In this document: positions 32,973-41,063 of the stretch, in pieces
How the letters are laid out: every line of letters begins with the position of its first letter
Position numbering within the stretch: position 1 is the stretch's first letter
Source of the DNA: Syntrophaceae bacterium UBA6112
GTDB taxonomy: Bacteria; Desulfobacterota; Syntrophia; Syntrophales; UBA5619
DNA: 64,000 nucleotides
Reading direction: 5' to 3'
NCBI GenBank assembly: GCA_002423465.1
Contig: DIWG01000036.1
Location: 1-64,000 of the forward strand
The notes under the pieces: model-generated
Told to the model about the DNA's origin: nothing
The model's input: the letters and a program-made list of their open reading frames with translations, nothing else
Databases searched by the model: none
Position numbers and translations under genes: made by a program

Positions 32973-34676
32973 ATGGCCAAGATTATCCGTGTGAACTTGA
33001 CCCAACAAACAATTCTTTCTGAACCTGTTCCCGACAAATATTTCATGCTGGGTGGACGGGGGCTGACCTCGCAGATCGTTTTTGACGAAGTGGACCCGAC
33101 CTGCGATGCCTTGGGCAAAAATAACAAATTGGTGATCGCTCCCGGCCTGTTGACCGGGACGCTTGCCCCCAGCTCCTCGAGATTGTCGCTTGGAGCCAAA
33201 AGCCCTCTTACCGGTGGGATCAAGGAAAGCAATGCTGGTGGAACAGTGGCAAGAAAATTGGCAAACCTAGAGATCAAGGCGATCATTCTGGAAGGAATAC
33301 CTGCAGATCGGTCCTGGTATCTCCTGAAGATCACCAATACTGAGGCAACTATTCTCCCGGCAGGAGATATCGCCGGGCTGGGAAACTACGATACTGTGGC
33401 CAGCTTGCAGGCACTATACGGTCCCAAGGTGGGCATCATCTCGATCGGGCCCGGAGGCGAAAGAAAAATGAGTGCGGCAAGCGTGGCCGTTACCGATCCG
33501 GAAGGCAGACCTTGTCGGCACTGCGGCCGTGGGGGACTGGGCGCTGTCATGGGGTCCAAAGGGATCAAAGCAGTCGTGATCGACGACAACGGTGTCGATG
33601 GGCAGCTCTTTACCGTAGCGGATCGGAAAGCTTTCAATGAAGTCGCCCGTACCTGGGCTAAGGCCATGGTCCAGGCTAAGGCGGGATTGACCAATTTTGG
33701 GACCGCGGCGCTCGTGAATCCGGTCAGTGCGGCAGGGGGTTTGCCCACGCGAAACTACCGTACCGGCACGTTCGAAGGGTCGGACAAAATCAACGGCACA
33801 GCCCTCGCCGAAACGACAAAGTCGCGGGGAGGGAGAACCGGACACGCCTGTTCTCCCGGCTGCGTGATCCGGTGTTCCAATATCTATCACGATGCAGAGG
33901 GGAAATACCTGACCGCCGGTCTTGAGTTTGAAACCATCGTCCTGATGGGTTCGAACCTGGGGATCGATTCCCTGGATGTCATTGCGGCCCTGGACCGTCG
34001 CTGCGACGATTACGGTCTGGACACGATGGAGATGGGCAACGCCATCGGTGTGGCAATGGAAGCCGGAATTGCACCCTTCGGTGACAGAAAAGCCGCGCTG
34101 CGTCTGCTAGATGAAGCCGGGGAAGGAACAGTGCTGGGCCGGGTTCTCGGGCAGGGGTCAACGGTGACGGGCAAAGTATTCGGCGTGACCCGTGTCGCAG
34201 CCGTCAAGGGGCAGGGAATGGCCGGCTATGATCCCCGGGCCTTGAAAGGGACCGGCGTCACCTATGCCACCTCGCCGATGGGCGCCGACCATACGGCGGG
34301 AAATCTGCTTCCCGGGAGGGCCGGGGTGGATTGCAGTTCACCGGACGGTCAGATCAAGGCTTCCCGGGACCTGCAGATCATGAGCGCGGTAATCGACAAT
34401 ATGGGTTTGTGCCTGTTCGTGGGCCCGCTGCCTCCTGAGATGGAAATCATCTCCCGGTTGCTGACCAGCGCTCTGGGCAGGCCTTTCAGTATCGAAGACG
34501 TCCTGGAGATCGGCAAGGGGATCCTCCGGACGGAATTGGCCTTCAACAGGGCGGCAGGTCTTCATTCAGCCTCTGACAGATTGCCGGAATTCTTTAGCAT
34601 GGAGAAACTTTCACCAAAGGGATTAGTTTTCGATGTTTCCGATAAAGACATCAAGCAGATGTATTCCGCTTTATAG
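32973..34676 (+). CDS. Aldehyde:ferredoxin oxidoreductase (tungsten AOR family)
   Basis: A 567-residue cytoplasmic enzyme that interconverts carboxylic acids and aldehydes using ferredoxin and a tungsten- or molybdenum-bis-pterin. N-terminal pterin-binding features are FMLGGRGLTSQIVFDEVDP, SPLTGGIKESNAGG and GRPCRHCGRGGLGAVMGSKG; cluster ligands are in CSPGCVIRCSN plus the later GLCLF cysteine. It is a little shorter than the typical ~600 residues but appears complete. It would reduce or oxidise an aldehyde arising from the pathway encoded upstream. The following ThiS/MoaD-like gene is the usual neighbour, linked to pterin cofactor supply. Confidence 0.92.
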   Translation: MAKIIRVNLTQQTILSEPVPDKYFMLGGRGLTSQIVFDEVDPTCDALGKNNKLVIAPGLLTGTLAPSSSRLSLGAKSPLTGGIKESNAGGTVARKLANLEIKAIILEGIPADRSWYLLKITNTEATILPAGDIAGLGNYDTVASLQALYGPKVGIISIGPGGERKMSAASVAVTDPEGRPCRHCGRGGLGAVMGSKGIKAVVIDDNGVDGQLFTVADRKAFNEVARTWAKAMVQAKAGLTNFGTAALVNPVSAAGGLPTRNYRTGTFEGSDKINGTALAETTKSRGGRTGHACSPGCVIRCSNIYHDAEGKYLTAGLEFETIVLMGSNLGIDSLDVIAALDRRCDDYGLDTMEMGNAIGVAMEAGIAPFGDRKAALRLLDEAGEGTVLGRVLGQGSTVTGKVFGVTRVAAVKGQGMAGYDPRALKGTGVTYATSPMGADHTAGNLLPGRAGVDCSSPDGQIKASRDLQIMSAVIDNMGLCLFVGPLPPEMEIISRLLTSALGRPFSIEDVLEIGKGILRTELAFNRAAGLHSASDRLPEFFSMEKLSPKGLVFDVSDKDIKQMYSAL

Positions 34677-34692
34677 GTTGTCGGAGGTATGA

Positions 34693-34929
34693 ATGGAAAT
34701 CAGCCTTCAGCTTCATTGGGGCCTTGGCAGATACTTGCCGGATTCACCCATCAAAGGGATAAAGTTGATTCTGCCGGAAAAGATTTCCATAGATGAGCTA
34801 CTGGAGAAATTTTGCATTCCGGCAAGAGAAGTCGGAATGGTTTCGGTTAACGGTTGTCTCGCTGGGAAAGATCGTACGCTCAACGACCAGGACGACGTTC
34901 AGGTGTACCCCCCACTGGAAGGTGGATGA
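34693..34929 (+). CDS. ThiS/MoaD-like ubiquitin-fold sulfur carrier
   Basis: A 78-residue beta-grasp protein ending in the Gly-Gly tail (YPPLEGG) that is adenylated and thiocarboxylated in sulfur-carrier proteins. It directly follows the AOR gene (17 bases, GGAGG before ATG), as MoaD-like proteins often do, so a role in molybdopterin/tungstopterin synthesis for AOR is likely. Confidence 0.85.
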   Translation: MEISLQLHWGLGRYLPDSPIKGIKLILPEKISIDELLEKFCIPAREVGMVSVNGCLAGKDRTLNDQDDVQVYPPLEGG

Positions 34930-34956
34930 ACCATCATCGGGGAGCAGATATTTATA

Positions 34957-35142
34957 TTGAGAGGGAAAGACGATTTATTCACTGGAACCATCAAAACACT
35001 ACAAAATGGTTTCTTCGAACTGTGGCTTCCAAGAAACCATAAGATCAATCTTAACATTGAGAGGGAAGGCCTTGCAGCCAACGGCACGATCGAAACACTC
35101 GAGAGTGGCATGACCTGCATTACCACGTTTCGTTTGCAATAG
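34957..35142 (+). pseudogene. CueP-like copper-resistance protein, C-terminal fragment
   Basis: A 61-residue frame whose sequence LQNGFFELWLPRNHKINLNI and final TCITTFRLQ resembles the C-terminal beta domain of CueP-family copper-binding proteins. No signal peptide or N-terminal part is present; the frame opens only 27 bases after the ThiS-like gene. Probably a remnant left by a rearrangement. Similarity is recalled, not computed. Confidence 0.45.
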
Positions 35143-35226
35143 GGGGGAAGCCTCCATTATACAAGATATTCAATGATTTTCATTCCAATGGCATCAGAAG
35201 TTCTCGGAGTCTGTTCATATTGGCGC

Positions 35227-35371
35227 GACCGCTTTTTGACCGCATAAAAGCCGCTTTTTCGCATTTTCCCCATCGTAATAGACCGCTCCGGCCGCTTGTC
35301 GGCGATAAACACCGAATTTTCCCCTCCCGACGACCGCTAAAAAACCGCAAAAAGACCGCTTTTTGTCCGAA
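35227..35371. repeat. Degenerate GACCGC / CCGCTTTTT repeats
   Basis: The motif [GA]CCGCTTTTT occurs at about 35229, 35250 and 35355, interleaved with GACCGC at 35281 and 35332 and with inverted ACCGCAAAAA. One pair forms a perfect hairpin, CAAAAAG-ACCG-CTTTTTG (about 35348-35365). There is no gene on either strand I can defend; function is unknown. Confidence 0.45.
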
Positions 35372-35447
35372 ACTTTTTTGATTGTTTTGTTGTATCCGTT
35401 TTCCGAAACGGTTTTTCCCCTCCAACCAGCTATCGAGGTCGAGCACC

Positions 35448-35696
35448 ATGTACGAGTGCCGTTGCCCTCATGACGGAAGAAAACTGGCGGAGATCGCCAG
35501 GTTTCCCCTTTCCATGATGAAGGTGGAGAACCGTTGTTCCTGCGGGAAACCGCAGCGGGCGGAAATCGTTCTGGATCAGACAACAAACAAAATCCTTGCA
35601 CTGACTTCGTGTGACTGTGGGCGCGTGACTGTGAACGTTGTCGGGTATCTGGTGACCATCCAGTGCCAGAAGTGCAAGGCCGTCGCGAGATTCTAA
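35448..35696 (+). CDS. Small protein with four Cys pairs (zinc-ribbon-like, 82 aa)
   Basis: A hypothetical protein with CRC at residues 4-6, then CSC, CDC and CQKC pairs, enough for two zinc-ribbon-like sites, separated by beta-rich stretches (AEIVLDQTTNKILALTS, VTVNVVGYLVTIQC). Not a family I can name. It is followed by a good terminator and preceded by the GACCGC repeats, so it appears to be a single-gene unit. Confidence 0.5.
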   Translation: MYECRCPHDGRKLAEIARFPLSMMKVENRCSCGKPQRAEIVLDQTTNKILALTSCDCGRVTVNVVGYLVTIQCQKCKAVARF

Positions 35697-35737
35697 ATCT
35701 CCGAAATTTATTGAAGTAGCAGGCTCCGAGGCTCATG

Positions 35738-35770
35738 AAGCCCATGCCGCAGTTGACGCATGGGCTTTTC
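35738..35770 (+). terminator. Rho-independent terminator after zinc-ribbon gene
   Basis: AAGCCCATG (35738-35746) pairs perfectly with CATGGGCTT (35759-35767) and is followed by a short T-run, 42 bases after the 35448-35696 stop. Confidence 0.7.
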
Positions 35771-36068
35771 TTTTGCCGCCATCCGGAAAGATCTGGCCTC
35801 GGAAAGATTCAGAAAGTTCTACCGGCGCCTGAAGACTGAATGCCCCGAACTTCTTTCTTTTCCGGATCACGATTCCCTTCTCCTCTTCTTCCACGACGAG
35901 ACTCAGGACCTGGACAGGAAAGACACAATCCTAGCGCATCACTCGGTTTTTTGCCAGCCCTTCATTGCGCCCTTCATTATGATTGAAGATCGTTTAGTAA
36001 ATAAAGGGATCTGTCGGAACATTGTCACCATTTATGGTCAGATAGGCCCATTCAACGAAATTGCTTGA
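35760..36068 (+). CDS. Hypothetical protein, possibly remnant (102 aa)
   Basis: The first 62 residues (FRKFYRRLKTECPELLSFPD, then HDSLLLFFHDETQDLDRKDT) look like real coding sequence, but the only ATG lies inside the terminator stem and the C-terminal 40 residues look random. It may be the surviving piece of a longer gene of unknown family. Confidence 0.3.
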   Translation: MGFSFAAIRKDLASERFRKFYRRLKTECPELLSFPDHDSLLLFFHDETQDLDRKDTILAHHSVFCQPFIAPFIMIEDRLVNKGICRNIVTIYGQIGPFNEIA

Positions 36069-36135
36069 CTTTATGGCTTCCGGTGCCCCACATTTATATG
36101 GTAGAAACACGCCCTGATCCAAAGAGGGGGACTTT

Positions 36136-36371
36136 ATGAAGCCCGCAAATAATTTAGAGGAGATAGAAAAAAAATCATGAGTTTGCCCGTATCCGAGCAG
36201 ATTCAGTTGATTGAGCGCATTGCCAGACGGCTCCGCTCCGTTCAGACAAGATCGGGGATAACCCTGAATTGGAATGATCTTTACGGCACGGGAAAGGGGC
36301 TCTGGAAGGGGGATGATGCGCAGGATTATGTGAGTCGGGCGCGGGACGAGCGGATGCGCAGCGGCGCCTAA
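36136..36371 (+). pseudogene. Antitoxin of addiction module, frame split at an A8 run
   Basis: Reading from ATG 36136 gives MKPANNLEEIEKK then a stop; one base back in frame after the A8 run (36167-36174) the sequence continues as MSLPVSEQIQLIERIARRLR and ends with LYGTGKGLWKGDDAQDYVSR, the C-terminal pattern of small antitoxins that accompany PIN-type toxins. Joined by a -1 slip the two parts make one normal ~78-residue antitoxin. The A-run may be a mutated A9, a sequencing error or a slippery site. No partner toxin follows. Confidence 0.65.
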
Positions 36372-36691
36372 AGGATGCGCTCGCCTGTTTCGATAATCTC
36401 TTTGATGTAGGGGTCCGTCTCATCGAAGTCGGTGCGGGCAAAGGAATGGGGCTCAATCCGGAGATCGATATCCCAGCACAATTTCCTGAGAAGAACATCC
36501 TCGTCAAACCCGTCGATGTCGTCCCGGTCCCAGAAAACGGCCAGATCGATGTCGCTGTCCGCGCGATAGGTGTCTTTCGCATAGGACCCGTAAAGGTACA
36601 GCCGCCAGACGGGAACGTTGCTTCGTTCAAGGGTCTGAACGTAATCCCTGATCTTCTGATAGATCAACTGTTTATCTTTTCCAGGAGCCAT
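36368..36691 (-). CDS. MNT-type nucleotidyltransferase (antitoxin of HEPN/MNT pair)
   Basis: A 107-residue minimal nucleotidyltransferase with the polymerase-beta motif LYLYGSYAKDTYRADSDIDL: GS followed by the two metal-binding Asp residues. In characterised HEPN/MNT modules this enzyme AMPylates and silences the HEPN toxin. It overlaps the end of the upstream HEPN gene by 28 bases, confirming the pair. Confidence 0.85.
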   Translation of the reverse strand: MAPGKDKQLIYQKIRDYVQTLERSNVPVWRLYLYGSYAKDTYRADSDIDLAVFWDRDDIDGFDEDVLLRKLCWDIDLRIEPHSFARTDFDETDPYIKEIIETGERIL

Positions 36692-37056
36692 TGTCTGAAT
36701 TCCTTTGCTTCGGCAATCTTTTCTTCCGCGAACGGACGGGTAGCCTTCTTTTGGAAGCGATTCTTGTAATCGGGGTACCTGGCCCTGAGATTGAATGTGG
36801 TCAGCTCCACCAGGGTCCCTTTTTGCTCTTCCGAAAGATCCAGTTTTGCCTTGACGGCGATTTCAACAAGGTTATGGATGCGGGGATAATTGGTGTCCAC
36901 ATATTTCACATGGTAGGCCTTCAACAGCTTTTCGATCACCAGATGACTCAGGAACAAAGCCCAGGCATAATGTCCGTTGTCGAAGAGACTCTGCATGACC
37001 TGGTAATCGTCACCCGATGATTCAAGCCAGTATCTGAAAATTTCATCCCTTTCCAT
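36664..37056 (-). CDS. HEPN-domain protein (toxin of HEPN/MNT pair)
   Basis: A 130-residue all-helical HEPN protein (GDDYQVMQSLFDNGHYAWAL, FLSHLVIEKLLKAYHV, NLRARYPDYKNRF). Canonical RNase HEPN toxins carry R-x4-6-H; here the matching place reads RARYPDYK with no His, as in a known subgroup, so RNase activity is uncertain. Start 37056 (MERDEIFRYWL) is chosen over an upstream codon because of AAAGG-like sequence and the domain start. Likely bound and modified by the MNT partner. Confidence 0.8.
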   Translation of the reverse strand: MERDEIFRYWLESSGDDYQVMQSLFDNGHYAWALFLSHLVIEKLLKAYHVKYVDTNYPRIHNLVEIAVKAKLDLSEEQKGTLVELTTFNLRARYPDYKNRFQKKATRPFAEEKIAEAKEFRQWLLEKINS

Positions 37057-37241
37057 GGCCTGAAGCCTACAGGATTCATTCAAAATAATCAATCCATTGT
37101 TCAATTCTTTGCCTCTGATTGCCTTCCATTGCCTGCCGTCTTTGCTTTTTCCTGACCCCAGCCTTTACCATCGCCCTTAAACAAACCGCGCAAACTCGAC
37201 CCAAAGATGCGGGAAACGGGGAACGAAAAGGGGGTGCAGAA

Positions 37242-38543
37242 ATGGAAAAAGCACGGAGCAACGCTGGCGGTCAGGCAAAATGGACCTTCATGGTATACAT
37301 GGCCGGGGACAACAACCTCGACGGCGCGGCCCTCCGGGACATTGCCGAGATGGCCAAGGCGGGCTCCACGAAGGACGTCCATGTCCTGGTGCAGCTTGAC
37401 CGGATCGAGGACAATCTCACCCGTCGCTTCCGGATCACCCAGGGCGGCGGGTTCAAGAAAGACTGCCTCGAAAGTTTCGGCGACACCAACACCGGCGACC
37501 CCCAGATCCTCTATGAGTTCGTCAAATGGGCGGCCGACAACTACCCCGCCGATCGGTACGCCCTCATCCTCTGGAACCACGGCAGCGGCTGGTGGGAGGA
37601 TGCCAAGAGCAGGGCGGCCGGTCTTCCTTCCGCCCAGGACGTCATTCCCCCCAGATCCGCTCCTCATGATACCGCCCCTCCCGATCAGTTCAGCGCGTCT
37701 TCCGCCCGTCTCGAGGGTCCCACCGACCCCTCCGTAGCGCCGGAAGTCTGCCGACCGCATTACAGGCCACTCTTCCGGCATCCGTCCCTGAAGGAACACA
37801 GGAGCATCTGTTATGACGACACTTCCGATGGCGATGCCCTGGACAACCGCGAGCTGAGGGTTGTCCTTGCCGGGATCTGCGCGCTCCTGGGACGGAAGAT
37901 CGATCTTTTGGGCATGGACGCCTGCCTCATGAACATGGTGGAGGTGGCCTACCAGCTCCGGGAGTCCGTGAACGTCATCGTCGGCTCAGAGATCGAAGAG
38001 CCCTTCGACGGCTGGCCCTACGCCGAGATCCTGACCCGCCTGACCGCCAAGCCTCGCCAGGACGCCGCCGCCCTCGCCCGCTGGATCGTCAAAAGTTACC
38101 TCCTCTCTTACAAAGGGAAAGATGAGACGGTCACCCAGTCCGCCCTTGACGTGAGCCGGATCGGGGAGATGACGGCCAAGGTCGATGCCCTGTCGGCAAG
38201 CCTTCTTGCCGCCCTCGAGACTGACTCCAAACTCATCGAGGCCGCCTGGCGTCGGAGCCCCCGGTTCTACGACGACAACTACATCGACCTGGCCTGCTTC
38301 GTCAAAAGCCTCCGGAAAAAGGCCGACGCCGAACTCCAGGCCAAGGTGGTCGATCTCATTGCCGCGCTAAAGGCCGGGAAAGGGAGGGCCATCCTTTGTC
38401 AAGGGAAGATCGGCCGACAGGTCCGGGGAACCTGCGGCCTGTCGATCTATTTCCCCGGAGACAGAATCAACACCGCCTACCGGAACCTCGATTTCAGCGG
38501 AGACTGCAAGTGGGTCGCGTTTCTGGAAAGGTATCGGTCGTGA
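37242..38543 (+). CDS. Clostripain-family (C11) cysteine peptidase
   Basis: A 433-residue protein with the catalytic His in ALILWNHGSGWWED (about residue 110) and the catalytic Cys in DLLGMDACLMNMVE (about residue 229), the C11 dyad. Between them lies a poorly conserved Pro/Ser-rich loop (about 125-185), the region that is autocleaved in clostripain. The N-terminus TFMVYMAGDNNLDGAAL is typical. No signal peptide is seen, so it may act inside the cell. The next gene, 68 bases on, codes for a coiled-coil membrane protein and is probably co-transcribed. C11 peptidases of this type also occur in caspase-like systems, but no partner of that sort is evident. Confidence 0.85.
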   Translation: MEKARSNAGGQAKWTFMVYMAGDNNLDGAALRDIAEMAKAGSTKDVHVLVQLDRIEDNLTRRFRITQGGGFKKDCLESFGDTNTGDPQILYEFVKWAADNYPADRYALILWNHGSGWWEDAKSRAAGLPSAQDVIPPRSAPHDTAPPDQFSASSARLEGPTDPSVAPEVCRPHYRPLFRHPSLKEHRSICYDDTSDGDALDNRELRVVLAGICALLGRKIDLLGMDACLMNMVEVAYQLRESVNVIVGSEIEEPFDGWPYAEILTRLTAKPRQDAAALARWIVKSYLLSYKGKDETVTQSALDVSRIGEMTAKVDALSASLLAALETDSKLIEAAWRRSPRFYDDNYIDLACFVKSLRKKADAELQAKVVDLIAALKAGKGRAILCQGKIGRQVRGTCGLSIYFPGDRINTAYRNLDFSGDCKWVAFLERYRS

Positions 38544-38610
38544 TCGCCGCCGGCGGCAGATGGGATTCATCGCGGCCCAGCGACGACAAGGAAAGGGGTG
38601 ACAAGAAACC

Positions 38611-39042
38611 ATGACAGACAATCCTGACGGCGGCATCGACCGGTACACGCAGCTTCTCCTGGAGAGCATTACAAAACTCTCCGGCCAGACGGAGGAGCTC
38701 AACCACCGCTACGCAGCCCTCGATAAGTCGATCTGCCTCCTGAAGCAGGCCTATGAAGCCAGCCTTCAGGCCGACCGGCAGGTGATGGGCGATCTCCTCG
38801 CCCAGGTTCGGCGGATCACCGTCATCGTCGAGGATCTCGCCTGCCGGGAGCATGCCCGGCGGATCCGGGATTTCCAAGGCCGGATCGCCACCCTGGAGGC
38901 CTACGTCACCCCGTCGAAGTGGGCGGTGCGGTTCATCGGCGCATTTTTTCAGAAAACCGGCTGGATCTTCGGTGCCCTGATCATCGGATCGGTCGGCTAC
39001 GCAATCTACCAGGTGGCCGTGATTGTTCTCGGGAAAATCTGA
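38611..39042 (+). CDS. Coiled-coil protein with C-terminal membrane helix
   Basis: A 143-residue protein of unknown family: helical and coiled-coil rich through residue ~110 (QLLLESITKLSGQTEELNHR, DLLAQVRRITVIVEDLA), then one membrane helix near the C-terminus (WIFGALIIGSVGYAIYQVAV). Tail-anchored layout suggests a partner or membrane tether for the protease encoded just upstream. Confidence 0.55.
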   Translation: MTDNPDGGIDRYTQLLLESITKLSGQTEELNHRYAALDKSICLLKQAYEASLQADRQVMGDLLAQVRRITVIVEDLACREHARRIRDFQGRIATLEAYVTPSKWAVRFIGAFFQKTGWIFGALIIGSVGYAIYQVAVIVLGKI

Positions 39043-39188
39043 GGAGGGAGGAAGTTTGAATGCGACATCGGGTCGCGGGCTCCGGTCAAGCCGTCAAGGT
39101 CGGCCGGACGTTTCAAGCAGGGGCAGTTTCGGTTTCAGAATGGCGCTGCATTCCTGCCCCTGCATTTCAAAAAAGGAGGTACCAAACC

Positions 39189-39509
39189 ATGGTAACAGCG
39201 GCAAGCGGAGTCGGGAAGAACGATCTGATCAGCAACGTGGCCGGAACCACGGAGCTGACCAAGGAGAACGCGAAAAAGGTTGTCAACGCCGTCCTGGAGG
39301 GGGTTTTCTCCATGTTGAAGCAGCCGGGGAAGCTCCGGCTGACCAACTTCGGGACCTTCACCGTCACGCAGACGAAGGAGCGGCAGGGGATCAACCCCAA
39401 GACCCAGCAGCCCATCACCATCCCCGCGGGCTACCGGATATGCCTTTTCTTCGTGTACGTGCTAAGGAATGCCCTCAACATAAACTGGAGGAATTGGCTT
39501 GAACGATGA
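39189..39509 (+). pseudogene. HU-family DNA-binding protein, C-terminally broken
   Basis: From ATG 39189 (AAAGGAGG at -12) the first ~82 residues are a normal HU: GKNDLISNVAGTTELTKENA, LTNFGTFTVTQTKERQGINP, TQQPITIPA. After IPAGYR, about position 39440, the frame enters unrelated sequence (ICLFFVYVLRN...) instead of the expected basic C-terminal VVKFKAGKAL-like strand. The break marks the left edge of inserted DNA carrying the next gene. It may still fold but DNA binding is likely impaired. Confidence 0.75.
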
Positions 39510-40792
39510 CAGCAACGGATAATACTATTCCTGCCACATTGACACGTGAGGCGCTCTACGAGCTTGTATGGTCCGAGCCGATGCTCAGAGTCGCAGCCCG
39601 GTACGGCGTATCATCGAGCTACATGGCCAGGATCTGTAAACTCATGAACGTCCCGCGACCGGAACGTAGGTATTGGGCTATGTTAGCGGCAGGCAAAAAG
39701 CCGCCGATCCCTCCTCTTCCTGACCCGCAACCGGGCGATCAATTGACTTGGTCACGGAGCAGGCAAGACGGCGACGTAGCACGGCCTCTGCCCCGCCCGC
39801 CTTCCGGCCCGCGAAAACGGAGATTAAGGCCTAAGACAGAGCGTCCGAGCCAACATCCATTGGTTTATGGCGTCAAAGGACTTTTTGAAAAAGGACGCTA
39901 TAAGAATGAAACCGGCTATCTGAGGCCCGATAAGCAGTTGATGGTTGATCTGATTGTGACCAAGCAGAGCCTCGACAAAGCCCTGACTTTTGCCAATCAG
40001 TTGTTCTTGTCTTTTGAAGATCGCGGCTATCCTGTTGTTCTCGAACCGAGAGGTGAGAATTTCTACAGGGCTACCGTGGATGAGCACGAAGAGCCGAGAA
40101 AAAGTCGCGAAGATCACTACTACAATCGTCTCTGGTCGCCTTGCAGATGCACGGTGGTGTATGTGGGAACGGTGGCTATCGGGTTGACGATCATTGAGAT
40201 GGCCGAGGAGGTAGAGGTCCGCTACGTTGACGGGAATTACATCCGCGAACAGGACTACATCCCACCCAAGCGGAGCCGGTATGCTCACGAACTCACTTGG
40301 ACGACGAAGAAAGATTATCCCACCGGCAGGCTCTGCCTGCAGGCCTATGCGCCCTACCCGAGAGCTCACTGGGTCAAACGTTGGCAAGAAACAAAGAAGC
40401 GTGATCTGGGTAGCCAGATCAATGCGATCGTAAAAGAGCTTAAGGAGGCGGCTGTGGTCATCGCCCGCCTTGTCGAGGAGGGGGAACGCCAAGCAGAAAT
40501 AGAACGCAAGCAGTGGGAAGCAAAACAAGAGATTCGGCGCCGTGAAGAAACGGAGCGTCGGGCAGCCCAGGCACTCAAGGAAAGCAGGGAGGAACTCCTC
40601 CAGATCATCGAGCGGTGGGGAAGGGCAAATCGTATCGAGCAATTCTTCCGGGATGCCGAACAGAGAGCAACCGGCCTGGGTGATGATGAAAGGATCAGGC
40701 TGCTGGAGAGGCTGAAACTCGCCCGCGACATGGTCGGCAGCGCCGATGCCCTTGCTCGCTTCCTGACGTGGAAAGCGCCGGATGAACGGTGA
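39506..40792 (+). CDS. Protein of unknown function with N-terminal HTH-like segment and coiled coil (428 aa)
   Basis: The N-terminus LTREALYELVWSEPMLRVAA, then RYGVSSSYMARICKLMNVPR, reads like a helix-turn-helix of a type often found at the start of hypothetical proteins in genomic islands. A Pro/Arg-rich linker (about 70-115) leads to a mixed alpha/beta domain (about 120-300) and a long Glu/Arg/Lys-rich coiled coil (about 310-400, ARLVEEGERQAEIERKQ). No enzyme motif is visible. It sits alone between a broken HU gene and an attachment-site scar, so it is likely cargo of a mobile element; a defence or regulatory role is possible but unsupported. Confidence 0.6.
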   Translation: MTATDNTIPATLTREALYELVWSEPMLRVAARYGVSSSYMARICKLMNVPRPERRYWAMLAAGKKPPIPPLPDPQPGDQLTWSRSRQDGDVARPLPRPPSGPRKRRLRPKTERPSQHPLVYGVKGLFEKGRYKNETGYLRPDKQLMVDLIVTKQSLDKALTFANQLFLSFEDRGYPVVLEPRGENFYRATVDEHEEPRKSREDHYYNRLWSPCRCTVVYVGTVAIGLTIIEMAEEVEVRYVDGNYIREQDYIPPKRSRYAHELTWTTKKDYPTGRLCLQAYAPYPRAHWVKRWQETKKRDLGSQINAIVKELKEAAVVIARLVEEGERQAEIERKQWEAKQEIRRREETERRAAQALKESREELLQIIERWGRANRIEQFFRDAEQRATGLGDDERIRLLERLKLARDMVGSADALARFLTWKAPDER

Positions 40793-41030
40793 TCATCGGG
40801 GCCTGGTAATCGTGAGGTGCCCTTCTGATCGGAAAGCCGTCCGGTGTGACTTTCGTCTCATGAACATCTCTATCTTGAAAGATAAACAGTTATATTAAGC
40901 CATTGAATCGTTCCATCCGATAAGGCATAGTTAGTGACCGAATAGTGACCGAAAATATGTTGAGTGAAATAGATGACTTGAAAAAAATGGCAAAATTGGA
41001 AACGGGAAAAACGTAATAATATCAATGGTG

Positions 41031-41063
41031 CGAGCGCGGGTTCGACTCCCGCCGCCTCCACCA
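41031..41063 (+). other. attR-like scar: 3' end of tmRNA/tRNA-like gene
   Basis: A T-arm GCGGG-TTCGACT-CCCGC (41036-41052) is followed by CGCCTCC, a discriminator A and CCA (41053-41063), the exact geometry of a tRNA 3' end. No 5' half or anticodon arm precedes it. The sequence most resembles the ssrA (tmRNA) 3' end, a common integration site. Two direct copies of AGTGACCGAA lie 90 bases upstream. It separates accessory from core genes. Confidence 0.75.

Noticed and set aside
35180..35449. 89-codon minus-strand frame through the GACCGC repeats
   Set aside because: Low-complexity Lys/Arg/Gly translation of repeated DNA, no start signal; kept only as a repeat.
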